This document shows positions 1 to 8,128 of a stretch of 17,273 nucleotides of DNA, piece after piece. Numbering within the stretch: position 1 is the stretch's first letter; each line of letters starts with the position of its first letter. The stretch covers positions 1-17,273 of the forward strand of contig URND01000061.1 of assembly GCA_900549105.1 (NCBI GenBank), read 5' to 3'. The position numbers and the translations under genes are program-made. Origin of the DNA: an uncultured Eubacteriales bacterium. Its GTDB lineage: Bacteria; Bacillota; Clostridia; Lachnospirales; Lachnospiraceae. The notes under the pieces are model-generated. The model did not search any database. It was given only the letters and a program-made list of their open reading frames with translations, and was not told the origin of the DNA.

Positions 1-910
1 TCAGCCGATAGCCTGCGCCCGCATAAATTTCTGTCACCGTCACCGCGGCTCCCATCGGAATTTCATCAACAACAATCTGCTTTGTTCCCGGCTCTTTAAA
101 GTTCAGAGACAACACATTGCTGTATACAATCTTATTATCTTTTACGGCCTCTACCTGAAACACACAGCTTGCACCGCCCATCGAGGTATTCACTGTACTT
201 AATGTCTTCTCAATAACCAGTTCCCCATAGCGAGTGCTCTGCTGCGGCTTAAGCCCCATGGTCACATCATATGTCCAGGTATCTGTGCCGCCGTTTTCTA
301 TCGTATAATCGCTGGTTGGAAGGGATACCAAATACGGGGTAAAATTATAAACATAATTATCTGTCAGCGTTTCCTCCGCATAGACCAGATACATTCCACA
401 TTCAAGGCCTCCCAGAGTGGCCGGGCCGTCTGCAAGCCGGACGCTAAACTCACTCTTTACCGGCGCCTCAGCTTCCGGCATCTCCGGATTCTCCCCGGTC
501 TCTTCACCCGGCTTTTCTCCGGACTCTTCGTCTTCCGGCGCCTCAGCTTCCAGCTCATATGGCCGCCCCAGCGCCTGGCATGCCTTTTCCGCGATAGCCG
601 CCCAATCGCCCGCTGTCGTACCACTGTCGATATCCTCAAGTCCTATTTCACTGAATCCCTCCAACGGAATATACTCGGCATTGCTGTCCATGTCCGCCAC
701 CTTATAGAGAGTTACAGGAATCTCGGCGTTCATAAGTTCCGGATACTGGTCGCTTATATCGTCTGCCATTGTTACCGTCAGGCTGCAATCCTTCGATGTA
801 TCAATCCGGTCTCCCGCAAATACCTCCAACCGGGAAAGTGTCAGCGCAGCGCCCATAACCAGGGCCAGCCCCCCGCATATCCAGCCTTTTTTATACTTTC
901 CAGCTTTCAT
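1..910 (-). CDS. Secreted pilin-like surface protein (C-terminus outside window)
   Basis: This reading frame is open from the ATG at 910 to the window edge, 303 codons with no stop, so the 3' end is missing. The ATG follows GGGAGG at a 7-base spacing; an in-frame ATG two codons upstream sits too close to that site. Residues 1-33 form a signal peptide (basic start, hydrophobic core, VFA-GD cleavage region). A WTYDVT...LKP stretch resembles a degenerate pilin motif, and near the edge a VTVTEIYAG strand resembles the E-box region of CnaB-like folds. The protein is clearly paralogous to the one at 14263-15345, sharing the LYKVAD/LYRVAD, Y-F-PYL, W-YDVT and VTVTEIY blocks in the same order. It differs by an acidic Glu/Pro/Gly-rich insert at about residues 120-149. 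It lies 24 bp after the sortase gene, so it is probably an accessory or anchoring pilus subunit of the left operon. Its sorting signal, if any, cannot be seen. Confidence 0.82.
   Translation of the reverse strand, partial: MKAGKYKKGWICGGLALVMGAALTLSRLEVFAGDRIDTSKDCSLTVTMADDISDQYPELMNAEIPVTLYKVADMDSNAEYIPLEGFSEIGLEDIDSGTTAGDWAAIAEKACQALGRPYELEAEAPEDEESGEKPGEETGENPEMPEAEAPVKSEFSVRLADGPATLGGLECGMYLVYAEETLTDNYVYNFTPYLVSLPTSDYTIENGGTDTWTYDVTMGLKPQQSTRYGELVIEKTLSTVNTSMGGASCVFQVEAVKDNKIVYSNVLSLNFKEPGTKQIVVDEIPMGAAVTVTEIYAGAGYRL
460..551 (-). repeat. 17-bp direct repeat pair bracketing an acidic insert
   Basis: The same 17-base sequence (plus strand CCGGCGCCTCAGCTTCC) occurs at 460-476 and 535-551, offset by exactly 75 bp, which is in frame. 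On the coding strand both copies encode EAEAP. They flank the Glu/Pro/Gly-rich segment that is absent from the paralogue at 14263-15345. This suggests the insert arose, or can be lost, by recombination between the repeats. Confidence 0.75.
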
Positions 911-934
911 ATCCATTCCTCCCAGAAATCTCTG

Positions 935-1738
935 TTATTTTCTATGTCGAATCAGTGTTCCAATAAATAAAATCAAAAGTATCGTTCCCGCTATGATCAG
1001 GGAAACCATTGTCGAATTTATCTGCTTTGCGTCCTCCTGCACCAACTGTGCGGCCTGATTTTCTGTCCGATGTCCCCGGAGCAGAAGCCGGTGAGAATTG
1101 ACGCCGTAGGGCGTGCAGGTGACAAGGGTGCAGTAATCCTTTCCTTTCTCCAATTCCAAGTCGTCCACATCATCAGGAAGAACGATATGAATCTGGTCGA
1201 TCTCATAAGTCATCGTTTCCCCCAGTACATGGAGAACAAAATAATCGCCCTCCTCCATTTTATCCAGATTCGTAAATAAGGTTGCCGACGGCAGACCTCT
1301 GTGGGCCGTGAGTACACTGTGGGTGCCCAATCCGCCTACCGGAAGGGATGAACCTTTCATGTGCCCAACCCCGGTCTGCAGCACTTCCTGGCTCATACCG
1401 TGATAGATTGGAAGACGGCAATTAATACTTGGAATCTCAATGTATCCAATCATACTTGTATCTGAAATGTTCAGCAAGTTCTCATATTCCTCTTCTTCCG
1501 CCTCGCTGAACTCGTAGCGATTGCTTTTATTCCAGAGTTCCGCATTGTAAGCCCGTGCTCTTGCAAGCGCCGCTTCCTGCTCCCCCGTGTCTATCTGCTC
1601 CACCTGTTCTGTGTAGGTGGAAATCGCCCTGGACTGATGGAATGAGTTCCAATAATCGCTGACTGTGGGATACAGCAGCAAGGACAGCCCTGCAATTAAA
1701 ATCACTATTAAAATTATTGTGGATAAATGCTTTCTCAT
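935..1738 (-). CDS. Class C (pilus-type) sortase, left operon
   Basis: A 267-residue membrane transpeptidase that would link pilin subunits through their sorting signals at the outer face of the membrane. An N-terminal membrane segment (residues 7-27) and a C-terminal one (about 244-263) flank the catalytic domain, the usual class C layout. The catalytic residues are His146 in LTAHRG, Cys208 in TLVTCTPYGVNSHR and Arg217 (Cys+9). I see no DP(F/W/Y) lid motif in the region before MIGYIEIP, where many class C sortases carry one. The ATG at 1738 has AAGGAG eight bases upstream. It follows the backbone pilin gene after an 87-bp gap holding a hairpin, and it precedes the pilin-like gene at 910, so the shaft pilin and giant adhesin are its probable substrates. 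It is closest in layout and N-terminus to the sortase at 16290-17171 (shared AGLSLLLYP). Confidence 0.95.
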   Translation of the reverse strand: MRKHLSTIILIVILIAGLSLLLYPTVSDYWNSFHQSRAISTYTEQVEQIDTGEQEAALARARAYNAELWNKSNRYEFSEAEEEEYENLLNISDTSMIGYIEIPSINCRLPIYHGMSQEVLQTGVGHMKGSSLPVGGLGTHSVLTAHRGLPSATLFTNLDKMEEGDYFVLHVLGETMTYEIDQIHIVLPDDVDDLELEKGKDYCTLVTCTPYGVNSHRLLLRGHRTENQAAQLVQEDAKQINSTMVSLIIAGTILLILFIGTLIRHRK

Positions 1739-1763
1739 TCAGGGTTCTCCTTACCGTTGTATG

Positions 1764-1789
1764 CCGGGAGGGCACGGCCGCCCTCCCGG
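1764..1789 (-). promoter_or_regulatory. Intercistronic GC-rich hairpin between backbone pilin and sortase
   Basis: Perfect 10-bp arms (CCGGGAGGGC and GCCCTCCCGG) enclose a 6-base loop. No T-run follows on the minus strand, so it is not a typical intrinsic terminator. It lies after the pilin stop and before the sortase ribosome binding site. A role in protecting the 3' end of the pilin message or lowering sortase translation is inferred from position. The same arrangement occurs at 17211-17233. Confidence 0.75.
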
Positions 1790-1825
1790 TATATCCTATT
1801 GCGTCAATAAATTCAATGTCATGTA

Positions 1826-3421
1826 TTATTTCGTGCGCTTCTTCGCAATGAGCAGAACAGCCGCGCCAACTACCAGGATACCGCCAACAACGTAGAAGAT
1901 TGTTGTACCGATACCACCGGTTCCAGGAAGCTCAACGCCTTTGTTGTTTACAATCTCAAGATTCATCGTAGAATCTGTCAATGTTGTCGTTCCGGCGCCC
2001 TGTGCCTCAGCATGCGTTGCACTGATTTTAATAGGCTGTGGGTCGCATGTGTTATATCCGCCCGGCGTTTTTGTTTCTTTCAGGAAATATTCTCCTGCAT
2101 CCAGCCCCTTGATGCTGAATGTCTGATGCTTCTTTCCATCTGCATCTGTTGTTTCTCTGGTCTGCATAGCGCTTGCCTGTTCGCCAGCCTTAGCTTCACG
2201 ATATGCTTGCATCTCATCATCCCAAACTACAGGAATCTTATCGCCCGGTTCTGTCTTATTACCTCTTTTAACTGCCTTATATAACTCAAACTCGGCACCC
2301 GCCAATGCTTCTTTGGTTTTTCCATCAATCTTGCTATTATCTACTTCATATGTAAATACCCATACTTCATCAGTTGGTGTTTTACCAAGTCCTTCACCAT
2401 TCGGGTTATTGGAATACTCCAAATATACAGCGTTCTTGTTTTTTGTAGAGCCTGACGCATTATTCACATAAGCGGCTTCATTCAAATGGGCATTGTAGAT
2501 GACTTCCACGGTAACACCCTGAGTAAAGTCATTTCCCATAATGCTCTTAATATCATTAATTGTAAGTGTCCATGTAGCACCAGCCTGCCCAGCAGTTACC
2601 CCACTAAGCCCATACTGTGTACCAGTAAGAGAATGGCCCTCTGTATTCTCGGTCTTTCTTACTGTCACACTTTCAATACTTTCAAAAGTAACTCCTGCAG
2701 ACATGGTATCTGTAAATTTAACCTGATAAGATGTATAATCTGCAAAATTAACATCCGCCGGTAATGTTGCTGTCAGCTTAAACTGGAAGCTCTCGTTGAT
2801 TGCATGGTCTGCGGTTTCTCCCCAACCGTCAGAATGACCCGCCTCAGCATCCGGCACTTCATCCTGTACTTGTTTATCGACACTTGGTACTGCGGACTTT
2901 GGTTTTGCTTCAACATTTCCTACCACCTGAAGAATGTATGAAGTATATGCATCCGAAGCTCCATTCAGAGTACCGTTACTATCCTTTACCAAATAGTAAC
3001 CCGGTTCCAAACCGCTGATGACATAGCCCTTCCCTGTAGTATTATCAGAAAAAGTGATATTTTCTTTATGCTCATTTGTAGAAGAACTTGGAGTTGTTAA
3101 ATAAGCACTGACTTCTTTTGCGAAGCCCTCAGCTTCTCCGGCCAGTTCAAGCGCTTCGGCCTTCACCTTTGCAGTGCCAATCTCTGCTTCTGCTTTATCA
3201 GCATTAACATCAGCGCCCCATTCAATATTGGATAAAATCTCCTTTCCATCCTCATCTATATGAAGATCACCCTTGAAAATTTGATATGCCTCGTAAGTAT
3301 GTCCAGCCTTATCATTTTTGATTGTAATGCTGTAAGTTTCTGCTGCTGCCGCCGGCAACGCCATTGTCAGCGCCATTGCCATCACAAGAATAGCGCTCAA
3401 TAATTTCTTTAAATGTTTCAT
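1826..3421 (-). CDS. Major backbone pilin, LPGTG-anchored, SpaA/FimA type
   Basis: A 531-residue shaft pilin. Residues 1-27 are a signal peptide ending in AAAA-ET. Residues 165-176 (VVGNVEAKPKSA) sit where backbone pilins carry the VxVYPK-like pilin motif, making Lys173 or Lys175 the candidate for intersubunit linkage. The middle (about 180-350) is a beta-rich Ig-like domain. Residues 360-495 form a CnaB/SpaA domain with AGAEFELYKA and an E-box EYFLKETKTPGGY (Glu449), the pattern that makes internal Lys-Asn isopeptide bonds. The sorting signal is LPGTG at 498-502, then a membrane segment and KKRTK tail. The start has GGGAG eight bases upstream. The gene follows the adhesin's stop after 3 bp and precedes the sortase gene, as expected for a pilus operon. 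The function rests on motifs and context; fibre formation itself is inferred. Confidence 0.92.
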   Translation of the reverse strand: MKHLKKLLSAILVMAMALTMALPAAAAETYSITIKNDKAGHTYEAYQIFKGDLHIDEDGKEILSNIEWGADVNADKAEAEIGTAKVKAEALELAGEAEGFAKEVSAYLTTPSSSTNEHKENITFSDNTTGKGYVISGLEPGYYLVKDSNGTLNGASDAYTSYILQVVGNVEAKPKSAVPSVDKQVQDEVPDAEAGHSDGWGETADHAINESFQFKLTATLPADVNFADYTSYQVKFTDTMSAGVTFESIESVTVRKTENTEGHSLTGTQYGLSGVTAGQAGATWTLTINDIKSIMGNDFTQGVTVEVIYNAHLNEAAYVNNASGSTKNKNAVYLEYSNNPNGEGLGKTPTDEVWVFTYEVDNSKIDGKTKEALAGAEFELYKAVKRGNKTEPGDKIPVVWDDEMQAYREAKAGEQASAMQTRETTDADGKKHQTFSIKGLDAGEYFLKETKTPGGYNTCDPQPIKISATHAEAQGAGTTTLTDSTMNLEIVNNKGVELPGTGGIGTTIFYVVGGILVVGAAVLLIAKKRTK

Positions 3422-3424
3422 TGC

Positions 3425-4468
3425 TCATTCTCCCTTTACTCTTTTATTTTTTGTTACTTCATTTTTATATATCAATGCGGCTATCGCAATAAGTGCGATA
3501 CCTGCCATTGTATATGGAATTGTACCGGTGCCGCCGGTTTCCGGAAGCTCTACGTTGTAGGCTTCATTTTTAACAGTATAGACATATGTGATGCCGATAA
3601 CCTCTGCATTTTTATCCACATCCGCCGGAACTTCATTTGCCCCTGCAAAATAAACCAGTTTCCGCTCTTTAGGCTTTATATAACCCCTTGGCGCCTCTGT
3701 CTCTTCCAGAATATAGTACTGTCCGGCCCGCACGTTTTCATTTTTCACTTCAATCTTTCCGCTCGCATCGGTCGTATAATTTCCAATCAACTCGGCGGAA
3801 TATTTGGTTTTGCCGGTTCCCGTGCCAAATGGGTATGTGCCATTTCCATCTGGCGTTGCTTTATAAATGTTAAATTTAGCCCCTTGCAGATATTTCTGCA
3901 CATTATCCTCATCGACTTTGTGTAATGTAAAGTAATCGATACTTCCCTGGCCGCTTCCCGAGGTACTGCTTACATTAAACTTGGTATTTCCATTCAGTTT
4001 TGTCTCCGCCACGCCTTCAATGGAAGCCGTATTGCTGACTTCTATGTTGTCACCCTGTTCGGTTATCAGGGCTTCATAACAGATTTTCAAATACCGGTTA
4101 TCCGGCAGACCTGTAAGAATGAGCTGCTCATTCTCTTTACCCGCTTCATCCGTTGTCACATCCGTTTTCAGCGAATAGCCCTGAACCTCATTTCCATTGC
4201 TGTCTAATACGGACAATGGTGTATTTACATTTAATGTCAGATTTTCTCCCATGGTATCCGTCACTTTAATCGTCGTTCCATTCGGATTCAGATCGACTCC
4301 GGCCGGATTGATTTCTACCTCAAAGGAAATCACATTGCTGCCTGCCACATTCTGTTTTGCTGTTTTGGACAAGGCCTTCGGCGTGTATTTCAACTCATGG
4401 TTTGCGATGTATAGGGTTCCATCCCCACACTGAATCGCTGCATCATTGTGTACCGTGATTTTCGGCAT
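3425..4468 (-). CDS. 3' part of the giant LPETG adhesin, out of frame with its 5' part
   Basis: This 347-codon stretch carries the C-terminal part of the adhesin that starts at 8094. It has no signal peptide, and its first ATG lies inside the preceding frame, so I read it as the continuation of the upstream protein after a frame change rather than as a gene. It holds an Ig-like domain (about 40-165), a SpaA/CnaB domain (about 178-300) with GAKFNIYKA and E-box YYILEETEAPRGY (Glu255 or Glu256), and LPETG at 308-312, followed by a hydrophobic segment and a basic tail. If the frame is broken in the living cell, this part would be lost and the adhesin could not be anchored by sortase. Restoring one base gives a continuous protein of about 1556 residues. 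An independent start at 4468 is the alternative, but it would make a cytoplasmic sortase substrate, which is unlikely. Confidence 0.8.
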   Translation of the reverse strand: MPKITVHNDAAIQCGDGTLYIANHELKYTPKALSKTAKQNVAGSNVISFEVEINPAGVDLNPNGTTIKVTDTMGENLTLNVNTPLSVLDSNGNEVQGYSLKTDVTTDEAGKENEQLILTGLPDNRYLKICYEALITEQGDNIEVSNTASIEGVAETKLNGNTKFNVSSTSGSGQGSIDYFTLHKVDEDNVQKYLQGAKFNIYKATPDGNGTYPFGTGTGKTKYSAELIGNYTTDASGKIEVKNENVRAGQYYILEETEAPRGYIKPKERKLVYFAGANEVPADVDKNAEVIGITYVYTVKNEAYNVELPETGGTGTIPYTMAGIALIAIAALIYKNEVTKNKRVKGE

Positions 4469-7400
4469 CTCTTTCCATCCCCGTCACTATCTTTAAATTT
4501 AGCATTTTTTCCTACGGAATCCGTCGGCCTCAGGGTATAATTGAATGTTACGCTGAGAAGTCTATCCAGCCTTTGAGTGCCATTGTCATCCGGCCTGGTC
4601 ATGGATCTACCAAAACTCCACCACAGGTTTGGCTTCCCATCCTCCTCGCGCTTTACAAATCCATTCCAGGAAGCACTGATTGCGTTTCCATCCGCAGTTA
4701 CCGGCGATATTTTAGCATCTGTAACTGATTGCAACAATGGTTCATTATCATCTGAAGAATATAGGGTTTTATCAAAACTGTCCAAGTAATAGAATACTTC
4801 TGTCCATGTTCCATAATTTTGAGTGGCCTTAAGCGATCCTTCTACATATTCCCATCCCTCTTCAAACTCATCATTAAAAAACATATTCAAACCGGTATAC
4901 GTCCAAATATACTCCTTTATATTCTCCTCTATTACTTCCTTCACCGGATTGTCTGTCAAAAAGGTCACTGTATAATCAATCGTTCCATCTTCCTGAACAA
5001 CCGCAGTTTTTCTCAGTTTATCACCACGGCTATAATCTACTTTACTTCCGCCCCATTGACCACCGGCATTCATCTGTGCATAATTGCGAAGAATCGCTGC
5101 CCCATCATTAAGAGCCAGATATTCTTTAAGTTTAACTGTCTTTACATAAGTTTTTCCATCTGCCTTATATAAAGCGACATCTTCATTGACATCAATATCA
5201 TAACTCACCTCAATCTGAGAATCTTTCTGAAGATTCAGAGATGTATGATTGTCAGTCCAATATCCACCATATGTTGGATTAAATGGAATATCAAACACAC
5301 CTTTAGACTTCCAGTGACCTTCCAGCCCTTCGCCATAATATGCATAATAATCTTTTTCAGGCAGCTCATACCCCGAGTTTTGTATATCTGCAATCCAATT
5401 TGGATTAATATCTGAAAGATTCTTAAGCGTTTTTGTTCCGTCCGCATCTGTAATCGTTACTACCAAATTCTTTGGCTGGGCATCTACCCTGTAGGTTGCT
5501 CCATCCATAAGCACCGTTAACTCATCCGTTATATAAAATGATTTATAATCCAGCGCCTCTACATCAACTGTTATCGTATAATGTAATACACCATTTTCAC
5601 CTATAACATCATAATCCGTATCATCAATCCTTTTGAGAATCCCTTTAATACCGGCCGTACCGCCTGTAACGTTCTCCAGATTTGTCACCGTATCCGGTTC
5701 CGGATCATCTTTTTTCGGAGCTCCCGGGTCTGTCGGCTGTACCGATTCGCCGCTGAAAGTAACGGTATTCTCCACATCAAATTTATAGTAATTCACTCCC
5801 TGAGCCGCTTTATACGGTATATGATAGGTCACTACGATTGTGTCACAGTCAGCCATCTGAATCGTATCCTTCACCTTTAAGGTAAAAGAGCCATCGGCCG
5901 CCCATGTAAGTGTATAATCTCCTGTGCTTAATGTTTTTCCATGCCCATCCGTACTATCTTTACAGGTAATTACCACGGAATCAATTGTAAGGTTTTTCTG
6001 TACAGCCGCAGCATCTCCAAAATAGGCTTCTGAATAACCCGCCTTATCTGTGAAGGTCATTCCCTTGATCGGACCGTTCAGCACATGACCGGTAATCGTA
6101 TAGGTGAGAACACCGCCGGTCGAATTGCCTTTGGCATCTTTGTTTTCTGTTGCCTCTCCGGCCTTTTCAACAGAAATGGTCGGACGGACAGAGGTATGGA
6201 ATTTAATGCCGTCGCTAAATCCATGGAATATGATTTCCCCATTATCACCGGTATTCCCTCCGGACACCCGGGCGTCCAGCTGAACGTTAAATGAAACGTT
6301 CGGGGACTGGCCAACTGCCGTTTTCAACTCAGGCGTAGGATGAATCGTAATCAGCCCGCCGGTACTGATATCATAAGTCACTTCATAATTCTTTGCGACA
6401 TTATTCTCAGTGATCGTAATCGTCATCTTCTGACTCTGGGCATCGGTGACCACAATGCCCGCCGGTAACTGATATGTCCATGTATCTACGGTTGTATTAA
6501 ACTGTTTTCCTTCAGATTCCGCAAAACCGATGGAAACTTTATAATTTTCTCCAACATAAACTGTGCCGCTTACCGAATTGCCGTCCTTATCTTTAATCGT
6601 TACTGACTGCAGATAATCTTTCAAATCTGTATCTGCAGTACCTGTACTTTCCGGTGTACCCATTACAAGGAAGGATGCATAGTTGTTCAGGGCTTCCACG
6701 GTCTCCGCCGGGATAAATTTCTGAAGTTTTTCATCCAGAGCTTCATAAGCTCCATAAACCGCTTCCACCTGAGCTGCAATCTCCTGGAAATAAGCATTAT
6801 ATCCTTCTTCATCTCCGGCTTCTTCGTATGCAGCAAATTTCTCACTCAGTTCATCATAAGTCGGCAATGCTTCGATGGCCTGCTTCACTTCGTTCACCTT
6901 ATTCTGAACTTCTTCCGGATAGCATGCCAGTTCGTGAGTGTGTTCTTCTAATTCGCAGATAAACTCTCCGCTGTTGCTGTAACATGCTTCTGCATGGATA
7001 TGTTCTTCTTTTCCACATCCAGTATCTGCAACGTTTTCATCGAAGTTATTGTCCTGCGTGGTCCAAATCGTCTGCGCTGTTTCGGTTGTCTCTACAGTTT
7101 CTTCGGTCTCTGCATCATTTTCACTCTCAGACTGTTTTACTGTCTCTGTTTCTGCCAATTTTTTATCGAAGCAGCTGTCTTCGTGGGTATGCTCTGCCTT
7201 TTCACAGATAACTACTTCTTCATAACATTCCTCTGTATGTACATGCTCTTCATCCTCAGCCTGAACTTCCTGGAAACATTTAGCATCATGTTCATGGGAA
7301 AGGACTTCCAGCATACCGCAGCTTAAATATTTATTGCCATTGTCATCTGTGCTGTAACAATGCGCTTCATCATGCTTATGAAGAATAACCTCCGGCTTGC

Positions 7401-8094
7401 CGCATACGCAATGTTTTGCTGTCTCATAGCATCCATCTGTATGAGTATGGGCCGGTACTTCCTCCTGTCCACAGGTAAGCGTCTTTACTTTTTCAAAACA
7501 TTCTTCTGTGTGAACATGACCTTCCTCTTCCGGGGCTATACAGTTGATATTGCCGGTTTCAACCATTGTATAACAATCTTCTGTATGCGCATGACCCGCT
7601 GTTTCCTCGATAGTGCATACCAGCTTTTTCTCTTCTGTGTAACAGGAAGCATCATGGGTATGCTCTTTTATCTCCGGAAGTGTACAGACAAGCATTCCGT
7701 TTTCATCGTAGCAATTTTCCGAATGTTGATGGACCACATAGTCTGCATATCCACAGATAATCTCTCCATTGCTGTTATGGCAGCCTTCCTTATGCTGATG
7801 TAACTCCAGAGGGCAGGAAAGGACCATCTTCGCCGCTTCGCTTTCCGTTTTATTTTCTGTTTCATTTTCCGCTTTCTCGCACACTAACTGTTTTTCGTAA
7901 CATTCTGCCGTGTGCTTATGTTCTTCTATTCCACAGTAGGCATCGCGCCCCATAGTAATCGCTGGCAAAATCAGGGCAGACACTGTGAGTACCGCAACAA
8001 CGGCCGCCATACAGACTGCCGCTTTGTGCCAATGACTGTATTTGCTATATTCCGCTATGAATTTCTTCAGTTTTTGCCGAATTGAAGTTTTCAT
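4390..8094 (-). CDS. 5' part of giant pilus-associated adhesin with His/Cys repeats
   Basis: The preferred start is the ATG at 8094, seven bases after GGGAGG; a longer reading from 8151 has no such site. The product is 1234 residues as it stands, of which the last 26 or so are out of frame. Residues 1-48 hold a long basic N-terminus and a hydrophobic segment ending LILPAITMG, a signal-peptide form I recall from large clostridial surface proteins. Residues 57-392 contain 13 HxH-x(3,4)-C(Y/F/H) motifs. Residues 394-475 look helical or coiled coil. From 480 onward the chain is beta-rich, with several Ig-like domains and a DSDGDG acidic loop before the frame break. Being first among the structural genes, very large and (with its other part) LPETG-terminated, it is probably the tip adhesin. 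The ligand is unknown. The 3' part lies at 3425-4468. Confidence 0.85.
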   Translation of the reverse strand: MKTSIRQKLKKFIAEYSKYSHWHKAAVCMAAVVAVLTVSALILPAITMGRDAYCGIEEHKHTAECYEKQLVCEKAENETENKTESEAAKMVLSCPLELHQHKEGCHNSNGEIICGYADYVVHQHSENCYDENGMLVCTLPEIKEHTHDASCYTEEKKLVCTIEETAGHAHTEDCYTMVETGNINCIAPEEEGHVHTEECFEKVKTLTCGQEEVPAHTHTDGCYETAKHCVCGKPEVILHKHDEAHCYSTDDNGNKYLSCGMLEVLSHEHDAKCFQEVQAEDEEHVHTEECYEEVVICEKAEHTHEDSCFDKKLAETETVKQSESENDAETEETVETTETAQTIWTTQDNNFDENVADTGCGKEEHIHAEACYSNSGEFICELEEHTHELACYPEEVQNKVNEVKQAIEALPTYDELSEKFAAYEEAGDEEGYNAYFQEIAAQVEAVYGAYEALDEKLQKFIPAETVEALNNYASFLVMGTPESTGTADTDLKDYLQSVTIKDKDGNSVSGTVYVGENYKVSIGFAESEGKQFNTTVDTWTYQLPAGIVVTDAQSQKMTITITENNVAKNYEVTYDISTGGLITIHPTPELKTAVGQSPNVSFNVQLDARVSGGNTGDNGEIIFHGFSDGIKFHTSVRPTISVEKAGEATENKDAKGNSTGGVLTYTITGHVLNGPIKGMTFTDKAGYSEAYFGDAAAVQKNLTIDSVVITCKDSTDGHGKTLSTGDYTLTWAADGSFTLKVKDTIQMADCDTIVVTYHIPYKAAQGVNYYKFDVENTVTFSGESVQPTDPGAPKKDDPEPDTVTNLENVTGGTAGIKGILKRIDDTDYDVIGENGVLHYTITVDVEALDYKSFYITDELTVLMDGATYRVDAQPKNLVVTITDADGTKTLKNLSDINPNWIADIQNSGYELPEKDYYAYYGEGLEGHWKSKGVFDIPFNPTYGGYWTDNHTSLNLQKDSQIEVSYDIDVNEDVALYKADGKTYVKTVKLKEYLALNDGAAILRNYAQMNAGGQWGGSKVDYSRGDKLRKTAVVQEDGTIDYTVTFLTDNPVKEVIEENIKEYIWTYTGLNMFFNDEFEEGWEYVEGSLKATQNYGTWTEVFYYLDSFDKTLYSSDDNEPLLQSVTDAKISPVTADGNAISASWNGFVKREEDGKPNLWWSFGRSMTRPDDNGTQRLDRLLSVTFNYTLRPTDSVGKNAKFKDSDGDGKRCRKSRYTMMQRFSVGMEPYTSQTMS
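4469..4483 (-). other. Apparent single-base frameshift site in the adhesin gene
   Basis: The 5' frame reads ...DSDGDGK and then 26 unrelated residues to a stop at 4390. The downstream frame has a stop at 4484-4486 and is open from 4483 on. The switch must therefore fall between 4483 and 4390, and most likely within 4469-4483. One extra A in the AAA run at 4472-4474 would give DSDGDGKEMPKITV and join the frames. A real deletion, phase variation and a sequencing error cannot be separated from this sequence alone. Confidence 0.8.
6919..7926 (-). repeat. Region encoding 13 HxHxxxC repeats
   Basis: Residues 57-392 of the adhesin contain 13 copies of a degenerate unit: His-x-His, three or four residues, Cys, Tyr/Phe/His, a spacer, and in most copies a second Cys. 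Examples are EHKHTAEC, EHTHDASC, GHAHTEDC, AHTHTDGC and EHIHAEAC. Spacing and linkers vary, so the DNA is not a simple tandem repeat. An acidic Glu/Thr-rich linker (about 313-357) separates the first 11 units from the last two. Paired His and Cys ligands suggest zinc or other metal binding; disulfide-stiffened modules are the alternative. Confidence 0.85.
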
Positions 8095-8128
8095 CAGAAT
8101 ACCTCCCTTTCCAAAATCCCATCTATTA

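Noticed and set aside
417..707. Plus-strand open frame within the left-edge pilin gene, and many similar antisense frames across the window
   Set aside because: They lie opposite clear coding sequence with signal peptides and domain motifs, lack ribosome binding sites and show no recognisable protein features.
3425..4468. An independent gene beginning at the ATG at 4468
   Set aside because: No signal peptide, only a weak purine stretch directly against the ATG, and it starts within another long coding frame; its product carries a surface anchor that would be useless without export.
4469..4483. Programmed -1 ribosomal frameshifting in the adhesin
   Set aside because: The site reads GGA AAG, which does not fit a slippery heptamer (the P-site tRNA would have to re-pair GGA to TGG), and I see no strong downstream stem. 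A plain indel is simpler.
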